Shown: piece by piece, positions 43,613 to 53,323 of the stretch
Position numbering within the stretch: the stretch's first letter is position 1
Layout: every line of letters starts with the position of its first letter
DNA from: an uncultured Gammaproteobacteria bacterium
GTDB taxonomy: Bacteria; Pseudomonadota; Gammaproteobacteria; Steroidobacterales; XN24
Assembly: GCA_937924335.1 (NCBI GenBank)
Contig: CALDWW010000015.1
Coordinates: forward strand, 1 to 57,603
Direction: 5' to 3'
Length of the DNA: 57,603 nucleotides
Translations under genes and position numbers: made by a program
Notes under the pieces: model-generated
Told to the model about the DNA's origin: nothing
Seen by the model: only the letters and a program-made list of their open reading frames with translations
Databases searched by the model: none

Positions 43613-44521
43613 ATGCGTATCCCGGTCCTCGCAACGCTCCGCGGATCCCTGACGATCTCGCTGTTTACGCTGAACGTCATCCTGTGGTTCATACCGATCC
43701 TTGCCTTCACTTTCGCGAAGTTGCTGGTGCCGCTCAAAGGCTGGCACAAGATCATGGGCGATATCCTGATCGCGTGCGCCGAGAACTGGATCAGCTTCAA
43801 CAAGGTCATACTCGCACTGACTCAGTCCATCCGCTGGGACATCCGCGGGTTGGAGCAGTTGGAGCGCCGGCAGTGGTATCTGATGATCTCGAATCACCAG
43901 TCGTGGGTCGACATCCTGGCCTTGCAGGCGGTGTTCAATCGCCGCATTCCGTTCCTGAAATTCTTTATCAAGCATCAGCTGATCTGGGTTCCATTCCTGG
44001 GTATCGCCTGGTGGGCACTGGATATGCCTTTCATGAAGCGTTACACGCGTGAGTATCTGGAGCGCCATCCGGAGATGCGCGGCCGCGATCTGGAGGCGAC
44101 GCGCAAGGCCTGCGAAAAATTCCGCGACACGCCGACGACCGTGATCAATTTCGTAGAGGGCACGCGATCCACCGAGGACAAACGATCTCATCGGGAATCT
44201 CCCTACCGCCATCTCATGCCGCCGCGCGCCGGCGGTGCGGCGTTCGCGCTCGGTGCGATGGGGGATATCCTGCACGCCCTCATAGACGTCACTATCGTTT
44301 ATGGTGACGGGGCGCCCAGTCTCTGGGACCTATGCTGTGGCCGAGTCAAACGGATCGTGGTCGACGTGCGGTCGGAGCCGATCGAGTCCTGGATTACCGA
44401 CGGCGACTATATGGAAGACGCCGAATTCAGACAGCGCTTTCAGGACTGGCTGTCAGGGCGCTGGCAACAGAAGGACGAACTGATCGGCGAGATCATCGGC
44501 CAATCGAATAGCCAGTCCTGA
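43613..44521 (+). CDS. YihG-like lysophospholipid acyltransferase
   Basis: This 302-residue membrane-bound enzyme has the PlsC-type boxes NHQSWVDI (catalytic NHxxxxD), NFVEGTRST, and a final DVTIVYGDG. Two hydrophobic helices lie near the N-terminus. It likely acylates lysophosphatidic acid or another lysophospholipid at the inner membrane. E. coli YihG and YihN-like relatives have the same length and order. Confidence 0.87.
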   Translation: MRIPVLATLRGSLTISLFTLNVILWFIPILAFTFAKLLVPLKGWHKIMGDILIACAENWISFNKVILALTQSIRWDIRGLEQLERRQWYLMISNHQSWVDILALQAVFNRRIPFLKFFIKHQLIWVPFLGIAWWALDMPFMKRYTREYLERHPEMRGRDLEATRKACEKFRDTPTTVINFVEGTRSTEDKRSHRESPYRHLMPPRAGGAAFALGAMGDILHALIDVTIVYGDGAPSLWDLCCGRVKRIVVDVRSEPIESWITDGDYMEDAEFRQRFQDWLSGRWQQKDELIGEIIGQSNSQS

Positions 44522-44777
44522 GCACAGGTCGGCTGCTTGATGGTTGGTGCGATATCGGTTCGTGTCGGCGCAGCGACAGGTCGTCCAGGTTCCGTTGCCC
44601 TGACGCGGGCATCCCCACGACCTCCACCGGTATCCACGTACTCTCCTCGCTCGCGCTTGGCTATTATTCAGGGTGTCAGTTGATGAAATTTCGGACCGGG
44701 CCATGCCCTGGAGGGATGTGGCGCCGATATCAACCGATCCCGTCGACACCGCCGTCAGAAGGAGAGTCTGGAGTGTC

Positions 44778-45596
44778 ATGAGTCAACGCAAGCTCATATC
44801 TCTGGTGCTGGCGACCTTGCTGGTTGGCTGCGCGACCAGTCCCACGGGCCGGACGCAGCTGATGCTCGTCTCCGAGCAGACGGCCATCTCGGCCTCCCGG
44901 CAGGCGTATCTCAGCGAGATTGGCCGTCTGGAGGAAGACGGCAAACTGCTCGAGGATCCTGCTGCCGCGCAGTGGGTGGCGGGGATCACGGGACGCCTGG
45001 TTGCGCAGGCGGTGCAGATGCGCCCGGATTCCGGGCGCTGGGATTGGTCGGTGGCCATCATCGACGAACCCGATACGGTGAACGCCTGGTGCATGGCTGG
45101 TGGCCGCATGGCGGTGTATACGGGGCTGATCAGGAAGCTGGACCCGACCGACGACGAGTTCGCCCAGGTCATGGGCCACGAGATCGCCCATGCGCTGGCC
45201 AATCACACGGCGGAGAAAATGTCCGTGGCCATGGCCACCCAGATTGGTGTGCTGGCCATCGGTCTGGGTTCTGATGACCCGCGCGCCATGGCGGCAGCGG
45301 CTGCCGCGGCGACGCTGGCGGTGGCTTTGCCAAATAGCCGGGCCGCGGAATCCGAGGCTGACCAGATAGGGCTCGAGCTTGCGGCCAGGGCGGGCTACGA
45401 TCCGCGCGCCGCCGTCACTCTGTGGCAGAAGATGGATCAGGTCGGCGGGTCGCGCCCCCCGCAATTTCTGAGTACCCATCCCGATCCGCAGAATCGCCAG
45501 TCGCGTCTGGCCGTGCTCATCCCCAGGATGATGCCGCTCTATCAGGCCGCTGGCGAGCGCCCGGTCCATCCGGTGACCGTGGTCGGGTCCGAATAG
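44778..45596 (+). CDS. M48-family metalloprotease lipoprotein (LoiP-like)
   Basis: This 272-residue protein has a lipobox (LLVGC), a zinc motif MGHEIAHAL (HExxH) and a distal ESEADQIGLELAARAGYDPRAA that supplies the third ligand. These are features of peptidase M48 proteins acting in the periplasm on misfolded outer-membrane proteins. The ATG at 44778 is preferred because the lipobox signal follows immediately. LoiP and BepA-like roles are both possible. Confidence 0.88.
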   Translation: MSQRKLISLVLATLLVGCATSPTGRTQLMLVSEQTAISASRQAYLSEIGRLEEDGKLLEDPAAAQWVAGITGRLVAQAVQMRPDSGRWDWSVAIIDEPDTVNAWCMAGGRMAVYTGLIRKLDPTDDEFAQVMGHEIAHALANHTAEKMSVAMATQIGVLAIGLGSDDPRAMAAAAAAATLAVALPNSRAAESEADQIGLELAARAGYDPRAAVTLWQKMDQVGGSRPPQFLSTHPDPQNRQSRLAVLIPRMMPLYQAAGERPVHPVTVVGSE

Positions 45597-45679
45597 AGGA
45601 CGGGCCTGAGACACCCGTCGGAGCCGGATGGTAAGCTTCGCGGTTATCTTGTTATTCAGACATGCAGGAACCAACACCA

Positions 45680-46087
45680 ATGGCCGACGAACAGCAGAAA
45701 GCCGACCTGAGAATGGCTCATGGGGACCTCTACCAGGAGGAACTCTTCACCGATCGGCGCGTGGGCACTATCCAGCGGCTGACGCCTGTCACCAAGGACG
45801 GTGGACCCGACACGACCCGCAGTGTTGTCTATGTCGGACAGACACAGATCCTGACGCCGGCCGGTGGCCTGCCGATCACGTTCGAGATCGACGCCGGCTC
45901 CCTGGGCGAGGCGGCCCTCAAGTTTGCCGAGTCTGCGGAGGTGGCCATCGAGGACACCATGAAGCGGCTCGAGGAGATGAGGCGCGAGGCTGCGTCCTCC
46001 ATCATCGTGCCAGGTAGCGGCGGCGGCGCCGCCGGCGGTATGCCTGGCAGTGGTGTCCCGGGGGGCGGTGGGCTCAAGGTCCCCTGA
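45680..46087 (+). CDS. Conserved small protein, Gly-rich C-terminus
   Basis: This protein of about 135 residues has an N-terminal domain with RRVGTIQRLTPV, RSVVYVGQTQILTPAGGLPITFEI, a helix LGEAALKFAESAEVAIEDTMKRLEEMRREA and a Gly/Pro-rich tail. I recognise it as a pattern seen in many proteobacterial cytosolic proteins but do not know a function. The ATG at 45680 has AGGA nine bases before it; 45662 is the alternative. Confidence 0.6.
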   Translation: MADEQQKADLRMAHGDLYQEELFTDRRVGTIQRLTPVTKDGGPDTTRSVVYVGQTQILTPAGGLPITFEIDAGSLGEAALKFAESAEVAIEDTMKRLEEMRREAASSIIVPGSGGGAAGGMPGSGVPGGGGLKVP

Positions 46088-46113
46088 TCCGCAGCCGCTC
46101 AAACGGGGGATGA

Positions 46114-47340
46114 CTAGAGCAGGTCGAAGCTCATCCCGGCACGTTGCACGAGGCGCGTGATCAGCTTCTCGCCCATGCACGACGCGGGTGTCCAGGACCC
46201 GCCGGCGACATCCAGGGGGTCCTTCGCCAGACAGACCGCGCTCTCGCCCAGCATCTTGCAGGTGGCGCCGTATCCCGGGTCCCGATCGGCCGTTACCCGG
46301 GTTCGGACAATATGCGGACCCTTCTTGCCGATCAGGCGGATGTCGAAGTAACCGCTTTCCCGCGCCTCGGGGTCGGGGCCCTCACCGGGTTGTGGCAGGA
46401 ACAGCTTGTTCATCAGGGCTTTCGCCGGGCCAATCGATGCGGCGACCAGGAAAGCGCCGAGACCGGCAGTCATGCTCGCGGCACGCGCCCAGCCGGCGGC
46501 CCCGCGACCGGTCATGACGGCCTCTTCGTAGCGGGCATCGCGACCGTAGGCGTAGTCCATGAGGGCATTGCTGCGACGGACCACGCGGGTGTTGATCGCT
46601 GCCATGACGAAGGGCGCTGTCCAGGAGTCTGCGTCGGCATCCCAGCGGACGTCCTTCTGGTCAGGGCCGTCCGGGCCATCTTCTTCACCTTTGGGGTTGA
46701 GCCCATACGGGTTACCCATGGTGCGCCGCGCGTCGCGGTCGGCCCGGGCTTCGTCCAGCGCGTTCAGCAGGCTGGCGACGGTCCCGCCGCTGAAGGCGCC
46801 TTTCATGCGCCGGACGCGGAGCTTGACCTCTTCGCAGGGGCCGCCATGGAGACGCTCCATCTGGCGGTGGGTGAACAGCGTGCCCAGGTCGGAAGGTATC
46901 GAGTCAAATCCGCAGCAGTGAACCAGCCGGGCGCCCGACTGCTTCGCTTTCTCCTCGCAGGTATCGATCATCCGTCGCACCCACTGGACCTCCCCGGTGA
47001 TGTCGCAGTAGTCGGTGCCGGTCTCCGCGCAGGCGGTGACCAGGCCGCTGCCGTGTTTGGCAAACGGGCCAACCGTGGAGCAGACGACCGAAGTACTTGC
47101 GACCAGCGCGTCCAGTGATGCCTGGTCGTGGCTGTCGGCCGTTACCAAGGGCACTTTTGCAGCATCCGGGCCGAGTCCAGCGCGGACCTCTTCCAGTTTC
47201 TGCAGATTGCGTCCGGCCATGGCCCACTTAAGCTTGTCGCCGGTGCCATACGCCTCTAACAGGTACTCAGCCACTAGCCGGCCGGTGAAGCCCGTGGCGC
47301 CCCACACCACGACGTCGAATTTCCTGGCTTCCTTATTCAT
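46114..47340 (-). CDS. Saccharopine dehydrogenase-like / trans-acting enoyl reductase-family protein
   Basis: This 408-residue oxidoreductase-like protein has an N-terminal NAD(P)-binding motif (VVVWGATGFTGRLVAEYLL) and YCDITGEVQWVRRMID, LVHCCGFDSIPSDLG. These residues mark the saccharopine dehydrogenase/enoyl reductase group also known from mycobacterial lipid synthesis. The substrate is unknown. The ATG at 47340 has AGGAG nine bases before. Convergent with the small protein at 45680-46087. Confidence 0.82.
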   Translation of the reverse strand: MNKEARKFDVVVWGATGFTGRLVAEYLLEAYGTGDKLKWAMAGRNLQKLEEVRAGLGPDAAKVPLVTADSHDQASLDALVASTSVVCSTVGPFAKHGSGLVTACAETGTDYCDITGEVQWVRRMIDTCEEKAKQSGARLVHCCGFDSIPSDLGTLFTHRQMERLHGGPCEEVKLRVRRMKGAFSGGTVASLLNALDEARADRDARRTMGNPYGLNPKGEEDGPDGPDQKDVRWDADADSWTAPFVMAAINTRVVRRSNALMDYAYGRDARYEEAVMTGRGAAGWARAASMTAGLGAFLVAASIGPAKALMNKLFLPQPGEGPDPEARESGYFDIRLIGKKGPHIVRTRVTADRDPGYGATCKMLGESAVCLAKDPLDVAGGSWTPASCMGEKLITRLVQRAGMSFDLL

Positions 47341-47593
47341 TGTGTGAGGCTCCTGTCTGATACTGGTGGACGTAGGCGTGATCACATTGCCCGAAGGGTC
47401 ATTACACCAGATTAGTGATGGCTGCGGTGCTTGCCTGAAGTTGCGCCACCCCGACACCCTGAGGACTCAGCCGCCCTGTGTTCCTGCAGGCCGACCGTCC
47501 TCGAATGGCAGGCCACGCAGTAATTGAGCCCCGAGGTCGTCGATCCGGGGTCGCCGCAGGGCTACGGACATCGCTCGAGCCGGGGACTGTCCG

Positions 47594-48319
47594 CTATCGG
47601 TCAGGTCTGATGAAGTCGTGATCATCGTGGTAGGTCAGCCGCGCGCTCAGGGGTGCCGGCGGCGGCGCCAGGTCCCGCCACAGGCGCTCCCCGTCCGGCT
47701 CGAACACCTGTTCGGCACTGGCCGGCATGACGTGCCAGCCGCCACGCTGGATCTCGGCCTCGAGTTGACCGGGTGCCCAGCCCGAGTAGCCGGCGAACAC
47801 TTTCAGCTCGACCGCATCTGCGGAGTCCGCCAACAGCGCCTGTAGCGAGGACAAGTGCCCCGAGACCTGCAGGTCTTCGAGCACGGAGACGCCGGAGGGT
47901 AACGCTTCGCTGGACCGGGTGATGTACAACACGCTCTGGACCGAGACCGGCCCACCGAAGTGCAGGTGGTGCCTGTCGCCGCCGTGCCCCTTGGTCGCCG
48001 GGATGGCATCCGACAGCACCGCCTCGGTCGGCCGGTTCACGATCAGCCCCATCGCGCCGCTGCGGTCGTATTGCAGCAGCAGGATCACGCTGCGGGTAAA
48101 GAACGGGACTTGCAGATCGCGGGAGGCCACGAGGAACATGCCGGCCGCCGGTGCAGGCTCCGGTTCCTGCGCCTCGACCGGGCCGCCGCTCACGAACGAT
48201 GCGAACAGCAGGAGCAGCGCCAGGCCACCACGGTGTCGACGACGACATTGCGGCCGGTGGGCGGCGGCCACGCTGGTGGAGGCATCTGCCCACTCAGGCC
48301 ATGTGGAGTTCGACGACAT
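47594..48319 (-). CDS. YqgE/AlgH family protein with N-terminal signal or membrane segment
   Basis: This protein of about 241 residues has a core with the YqgE pattern: GMFLVASRDLQVPFFTRSVILLLQYDRSGAMGLIVNRP, HLHFGGPV, GYSGWAPGQLEAEI. Before it, an Arg-rich stretch and hydrophobic segment (GGLALLLLFASFVSG) resemble a signal peptide, unlike the cytosolic family norm of about 190 residues. The ATG at 48319 has GAGG upstream and overlaps the GTPase gene by 26 bases. Function of YqgE is not settled. Confidence 0.8.
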   Translation of the reverse strand: MSSNSTWPEWADASTSVAAAHRPQCRRRHRGGLALLLLFASFVSGGPVEAQEPEPAPAAGMFLVASRDLQVPFFTRSVILLLQYDRSGAMGLIVNRPTEAVLSDAIPATKGHGGDRHHLHFGGPVSVQSVLYITRSSEALPSGVSVLEDLQVSGHLSSLQALLADSADAVELKVFAGYSGWAPGQLEAEIQRGGWHVMPASAEQVFEPDGERLWRDLAPPPAPLSARLTYHDDHDFIRPDR

Positions 48320-49319
48320 CGTGATCCTCGACTTCATGCTCCGGTCCGACCTGCTGGCCGTCGTAGACATGCCGGCCCCAGATGCGTGCGAAACGCAGCC
48401 CGCCCGCGATCTCCTTGTGCACCAGCCTGGCGACGTCATGCACCGTGGCTCCGCGCATCACCGTGAACGGTTTGTCTGTCTCTGCGGGCTTGCCGGGAAT
48501 CTTCGTGTATACCCTGACCACTCCGAGATTCTCGAACAAGAATGCGCCGATCTCGTCCATACCCTGTCCGGTCTCGGTGGAGGTATACAGATGCGGCAGA
48601 TCGATCTGTAACAACTCCTTCAGTGCATCCGCTTCGCGGGGATCCGGATCCAGATCGAACTTGTTTGCCAGGATCAGTGCCGGCAGGACGATACGGAAAG
48701 GGTCGGAGTCCGGGTCGCCGACTCCGCTGTCCTGGCCGCCCGCCGCGGGCCACTCCGGGTTGAGGTGGATTTTCCGTTCCGACAACCAGTCCAGAACGTA
48801 TTGGGTCTGCTCCGCGCAGGCGGGTTCCGACAAGTCGACGACGAGCAGTGCCGAATCTGCGCTCTGCAAGGGCGTGGCGTACCAGGGGATCGTGAACTCC
48901 TCGGCCAGCGGTGGCAGGTCCACAAGCTGGAAGTGGGTATCCTCGAAGGGCAGCATGCCCGGCACCGGCAGCTGTGTCGTAAACGGCCACGCGCCGATCT
49001 CGCTGCGCGAGTGAGTGAGCTTCTGGTGCAGCGACGACTTGCCGGAGTTCGGCGGGCCTATCAATGCGACCTGGGCGGCACCCTCCGGTCTCACCGAGTA
49101 GCTCGGGCCCGAGCGTTTGCCGCCTTTCTTCGGTCCCGATAACTCCTCCGTGAGTTGCTTGATGCGGCTCTTGATGTCCGCCTGCAGGTGCTCCGTTCCC
49201 TTGTGCTTGGGGATGGTGCGAAGCATCTCCTTGAGGCAGTCGAGCCTGTCACGCGGTTCGCGGGCGGCGCGGTAGGCTTCCTCGGCTTTCTTGTATTCGG
49301 GTGTGACGTTTGTGGGCAT
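48294..49319 (-). CDS. TGS-domain GTPase (DRG/OBG-like)
   Basis: This 341-residue protein has a helical start, the G1 motif GPPNSGKSSL at about 88-97, G3-like DLPPLAEE, G4 NKFD and a C-terminal TGS domain (FTVMRGATVHDVARLVHKEI, DVVELHMA). The order resembles the developmentally regulated (DRG/Rbg) GTPases more than bacterial ObgE. Ribosome-associated function is expected from the family. Confidence 0.85.
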   Translation of the reverse strand: MPTNVTPEYKKAEEAYRAAREPRDRLDCLKEMLRTIPKHKGTEHLQADIKSRIKQLTEELSGPKKGGKRSGPSYSVRPEGAAQVALIGPPNSGKSSLHQKLTHSRSEIGAWPFTTQLPVPGMLPFEDTHFQLVDLPPLAEEFTIPWYATPLQSADSALLVVDLSEPACAEQTQYVLDWLSERKIHLNPEWPAAGGQDSGVGDPDSDPFRIVLPALILANKFDLDPDPREADALKELLQIDLPHLYTSTETGQGMDEIGAFLFENLGVVRVYTKIPGKPAETDKPFTVMRGATVHDVARLVHKEIAGGLRFARIWGRHVYDGQQVGPEHEVEDHDVVELHMA

Positions 49320-49409
49320 GTTGCCGCCAGAAGTCTCCGGGTACCTAGAACATGGCGCGATCCGCGGCCCGAGTAAAGCCCTCTGGCCCTCAGGATCGGT
49401 CCCGCCTGC

Positions 49410-50096
49410 CTATCGGGCCCAGCGGCCCAGCACGGCCTCCAACAGCCGATGACTGTCCCGATAGCGGTCGGCAGGGGCGCCGGTGATCTCTTCGGCCGTC
49501 TGCACGTACGCCGCCGGTACCAGTTCATGGACGTCCCGGCGGGCCAGCCGTTCGGCCCACTGCGGCGTCGCTTCTAGATGGAATTGCAGCGCCAGATGCG
49601 GACCGTGGACGAAACCCTGGATTTCATGGGCGGCGCTGCGTGCTACCGGGACAGCGCCTTTCGGCAGGTCGAAATAGTCGCCATGCCAGAAGAAGGTCTC
49701 GAAGCGCTCGGGCAGCGCGTCCCCCAGCCATGTAGCCGTGATGTCGGCATGCGTCTGGACCGGGAACCAGCCGATCTCTTTCAGCTCACCGGGCCGGACG
49801 GATGCCCCCAGGTGTTCCGCTAGCAGCTGGGCACCCAGACAGATGCCCAGCACGGGGACACCCGCGTCCACCAGCGAGGCCAGGTAGCGTTTCTCATCGG
49901 ACAGCCAGTGGTGACGATCGGTCTCCCACACGCTCATGGGTCCGCCGATGATGATCACCCGATCGAATTGCCCTGCCGGCGGCAGCCCGGTCTCCGGCAC
50001 CAGGAATTCGTCCAGGGTGTGACCGTGGCGTGCGGCCCAGTCCGGCAGATAGGCGGGGCCTTCGTAGGTAACGTGTTTCAGACAGGCGATCTTCAT
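49410..50096 (-). CDS. Class I glutamine amidotransferase-like protein
   Basis: This 228-residue protein has the nucleophile elbow GICLGAQLLAEHLG (Cys), the histidine and glutamate of ALQFHLEAT, and the family motif IIIGGPMSVW. Similar GMP-synthase-like proteins act on glutamine or gamma-glutamyl compounds. No synthetase partner is fused or adjacent. The ATG at 50096 was chosen by homology with the usual N-terminus (MKIACL). Confidence 0.85.
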   Translation of the reverse strand: MKIACLKHVTYEGPAYLPDWAARHGHTLDEFLVPETGLPPAGQFDRVIIIGGPMSVWETDRHHWLSDEKRYLASLVDAGVPVLGICLGAQLLAEHLGASVRPGELKEIGWFPVQTHADITATWLGDALPERFETFFWHGDYFDLPKGAVPVARSAAHEIQGFVHGPHLALQFHLEATPQWAERLARRDVHELVPAAYVQTAEEITGAPADRYRDSHRLLEAVLGRWAR

Positions 50097-50154
50097 GGAT
50101 GACCCGGTCATCACTCGTTACGCAGGATGGGCGGCGACGCGGTCATCGATGCGC

Positions 50155-51216
50155 TCAAGACGGATTGCCGCCGAAGACATCCTCAACAAGCTTTTCGAGG
50201 CGGTCCCGCTTGGCGACGAAGTCTCGATAGGCCACCAGTTGCCCCTCGGCCCTGACCCGATTGTGTTCGCTGCGGCTCGGAAAACGGTTCGGGTTCCAGC
50301 CGAAGTAGGACTCGTTGAGCGCATCCGCGCAGAAGCGGGCCGCCAATTCCACCAGGATGGTCATCGTGCCGAGTCCGAAGGCGCTCGTCTCGGCATCCGT
50401 CAACCAGTCGCCCGACGCATCGCGATAACCCTCCAGCGCGGCCTGGAAAAGTTCGGCGGAGAAGCCGGTGCGCACCGCGTCCTCGCCCGCCGGGTTGCAC
50501 CACGAACGCAGGGCGTCCCCCATCTCCAGCGGCAGCGGCATGCGGTTCAGCGTGTCCAGGTCGACGATGCAGACGCCCTTGCCCGAATCCGGGTCGAATA
50601 TGAAGTTGGTGATCTTCGGATCCCCATGCACGATCCGCGCCGGGGTGTCGGGCAATGGATCGAGGCCTGCTGCGGCCTCGAGGATGGATGTCGCGAGCGG
50701 CTCGATATGGTCGAAGGCGGGGTGATTCCGGTGCTTTTCCAAGGCGGATTCCAGGTTGCGCAGATGACGAGGCGTATCGTGGATACCGCCACGCGCGTGC
50801 GGGAAGTCATGGTCGAGGTCCGCCAGCGCCAGGTGGAAACGGCCGAGCAGGGCGCCGGCTTCCCTGGCGAGGTCCCCGGACGCTATGCGCTCCACGCAAA
50901 TCCCGGCCATGTAAGTCATGATGCGCCAGACGTGGCCGTCCTCCTCCAGCCACAATTCTCCGCCCGTCGTTCTGACCAGTCTCGAGGTCTGCAGACCCCT
51001 GTCAGCCAGATGCGCCGTGACGATCTCGATGTCCAGATTGATCCCGGGAGGGAAAATGTCGTGGAGTCGCTGCAGGACAAACCGGTCACCGTCCTGGCTG
51101 GTCACGAGGAACGTCTGGTTGATCAGGCCAGCGCCCAGCGGCTCGATGGTCCGCGCATCGATCCCGAAGCGGCTCCGGATAATTGACGGTGACAAGGGGT
51201 CGACTGGCAGGCTCAC
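50155..51216 (-). CDS. Aminoglycoside-phosphotransferase-fold sugar or amino sugar kinase
   Basis: This protein of about 353 residues has an APH/choline kinase fold, with the catalytic IVHGDPKITNFIFD and the metal-binding CIVDLDTL. The N-terminal nucleotide loop reads PLGAGLINQTFLV, then FVLQRLHDIFPPG. It most resembles the N-acetylhexosamine kinase-like (NahK) group. GTG at 51216 has GGGAG six bases upstream and is preferred over the GTG at 51267. Substrate is not certain. Confidence 0.78.
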   Translation of the reverse strand: MSLPVDPLSPSIIRSRFGIDARTIEPLGAGLINQTFLVTSQDGDRFVLQRLHDIFPPGINLDIEIVTAHLADRGLQTSRLVRTTGGELWLEEDGHVWRIMTYMAGICVERIASGDLAREAGALLGRFHLALADLDHDFPHARGGIHDTPRHLRNLESALEKHRNHPAFDHIEPLATSILEAAAGLDPLPDTPARIVHGDPKITNFIFDPDSGKGVCIVDLDTLNRMPLPLEMGDALRSWCNPAGEDAVRTGFSAELFQAALEGYRDASGDWLTDAETSAFGLGTMTILVELAARFCADALNESYFGWNPNRFPSRSEHNRVRAEGQLVAYRDFVAKRDRLEKLVEDVFGGNPS

Positions 51217-51478
51217 TCGCGGGCTCCCCGGACATCGGTGTCCGATCGCGCAGGATGAGGCTTTCACGCAGACGATTCAACGCCCACCCTCGGGCGCATC
51301 CGCAACTCATCCCCCGGGTCGGGCGCTGGCAGTCAATCCGGTGAATCCGCCAGCAATCCCGTCAGGCTGGTTTATTGCTTTGGATCATGGTCATGCAGGC
51401 GTCAATTCATACACTAGAGACATCCGATAGACGGCTCACCGGAGTGCTGCAGGTGCCCGCAGAGCGGCCGCCCGACCA

Positions 51479-53323
51479 TTGAAGTCAGTGAACAGGGATC
51501 AGACAAACCCCGATTCGGGCCTTACGTTGCCCCTGGCGCGCCCGGGCACCTGGATCCTGATCGCCAGTGTCCTGACGTTCGGTTTGTTCGGGCTACTCAC
51601 CTATCACGTCAACGTCACCCTGCGGGTTGGCAGCGAACTCGCCCGGGCGTATCTTCAAGGCGAGGCCTTGCGTGATCTGGTCGTGGAGCGGGAGCAGCAG
51701 CTTGCGTTCGCGGCGACCATGCTGGTCGCGACCGGTGACCAGGAGTGGCTGGGGCGGTACGAGAGCGTCGAGCGAAATCTCATCGCCTCTCTGGATGCCG
51801 CCATAGGTGCTCCGCAGCCGGGCTACGATACCGGTGCCCTCACCGATACCCGGGATGCCGTCACGGACCTCCGCCGCAACCAGTCGGAGGCGATTCAACT
51901 GGCCGCCGCGGGACAGGTCCCCGAGGCCCTGGCGCTGTTGTCAGGCAGCGACCAGGGGGTTCTTGCGGATCGCTTCGAGGATGCCTCAGGGCGTTTCATC
52001 GAGGCGTATCGAGTGCACCTGCAGGCGCAACTCGTAGGCCATCGTCGCCACGAGTTGCGTTCGCTCGGCGTCGGCATGGCTATCGTCGGCATCTGTGTCC
52101 TCATGTGGCTGGCCCTGGCGCGGCGAGTACGCAGACGCAGCGCGGCGTTCGAACAGGAGCTGGTGGAAAAGAGCCGGCTGGAGGCCGAACTACTCCAGGC
52201 TCAGAAGATGGAGGCAGTCGGGCGTCTGGCGAGCGGGATCGCCCATGATTTCAGCAACCTGATCACGGCGATCCGCGGTTTCGCGACCCTGGCCAGGGAA
52301 CGGCTGCCACCCGAGCATCCGGCCCGCCAGTCCCTCGCCCGGGTAGAGGAGGCCGCGGATCAGGCCCAGGGAGTCACCCGCGGCCTGCTGACGTTCAGTC
52401 GTAAGAGCGCGACCGAGAAGAAGCCCATCGAGCTGGTCGCGCAGATCCAGGAAGACGCCCGCTGGTTTCGCAGGGTGCTGCCCGGGACCATACGACTGAA
52501 CCTGGATCCGGGATCACAACCCAAGGTATGGGTCTTCGGTGACCGGGGTCAGCTCCAGCAGGTACTACTGAACCTGGTGGTCAACGCCCGGGACGCGATG
52601 CCGGACGGTGGCGAGGTCACCATCAAACTGGAGGCAGAAGCGGACCCGGATCACGACCATGGCCGACAGCTTGCGCTCAGCGTCGCGGACACGGGCATTG
52701 GCATGGACCCGGCGGTCTTGCAGCGGGCCATTGAGCCGTTCTTCACGACCAAAGACACTGAGCACGGCACCGGGCTGGGTCTCTCGGTCGTCCACGGTAT
52801 CGTCAAGGACCATGGCGGGATGCTCCGTATCGACTCCCACCCCGGCGAGGGCACGGTGGTGACGCTGACCCTCCCGATCGTGCCGGCGCCCGCCGCGACG
52901 GACGAGGTCGTGGCAGAGGAGGGCATAGAGGTGAGTGGCTCGGGGAGCGTCTTCCTGGCTCAGGGCCATGCCTATGTACGCGACATCCTGGTGACCGCCC
53001 TGGAGGACGCCGGGTTCAGCGTCTCTCCGGTGACCAGTTGTCCTGCATTCAGGTCGTTGTACAGGGACGGCGAGCTGTGCGCGGACCTGGTCGTCCTCGA
53101 CTACGATCTGCCCGGCGGATGCGGCGTGGAATGTCTCGAAAAGATCCGCGAGTACGGTTACCTCGGGCCGGCCATCATTCTCACTCATGAACTGTCTCCG
53201 GAGATGGAGCAGGGCCTGGATGCCGACGTCATGCTGCTGCGCAAGCCAGTGCGAGTCGGCGATCTGCGCCGACTGGCCGTGGCGTTGACACGGTCCAGAT
53301 CCGGCGGCGAGGAAGCGCCATGA
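51479..53323 (+). CDS. Membrane sensor histidine kinase with C-terminal receiver
   Basis: This 614-residue hybrid kinase has two transmembrane helices (about 24-42 and 195-213) flanking a periplasmic sensor of about 150 helical residues. HisKA follows with GIAHDFSNLI (H256), then HATPase_c (VVNARDAMP, ADTGIGM, GTGLGLSVVHGIV), and a receiver with LDYDLPGG aspartate, IILTHE and LLRKPV lysine but without the usual acidic pair (VFLAQGH). A TTG start at 51479 is used, with a GTG at 51488 possible. It is followed with an ATGA overlap by a NarL-type regulator. Confidence 0.87.
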   Translation: MKSVNRDQTNPDSGLTLPLARPGTWILIASVLTFGLFGLLTYHVNVTLRVGSELARAYLQGEALRDLVVEREQQLAFAATMLVATGDQEWLGRYESVERNLIASLDAAIGAPQPGYDTGALTDTRDAVTDLRRNQSEAIQLAAAGQVPEALALLSGSDQGVLADRFEDASGRFIEAYRVHLQAQLVGHRRHELRSLGVGMAIVGICVLMWLALARRVRRRSAAFEQELVEKSRLEAELLQAQKMEAVGRLASGIAHDFSNLITAIRGFATLARERLPPEHPARQSLARVEEAADQAQGVTRGLLTFSRKSATEKKPIELVAQIQEDARWFRRVLPGTIRLNLDPGSQPKVWVFGDRGQLQQVLLNLVVNARDAMPDGGEVTIKLEAEADPDHDHGRQLALSVADTGIGMDPAVLQRAIEPFFTTKDTEHGTGLGLSVVHGIVKDHGGMLRIDSHPGEGTVVTLTLPIVPAPAATDEVVAEEGIEVSGSGSVFLAQGHAYVRDILVTALEDAGFSVSPVTSCPAFRSLYRDGELCADLVVLDYDLPGGCGVECLEKIREYGYLGPAIILTHELSPEMEQGLDADVMLLRKPVRVGDLRRLAVALTRSRSGGEEAP

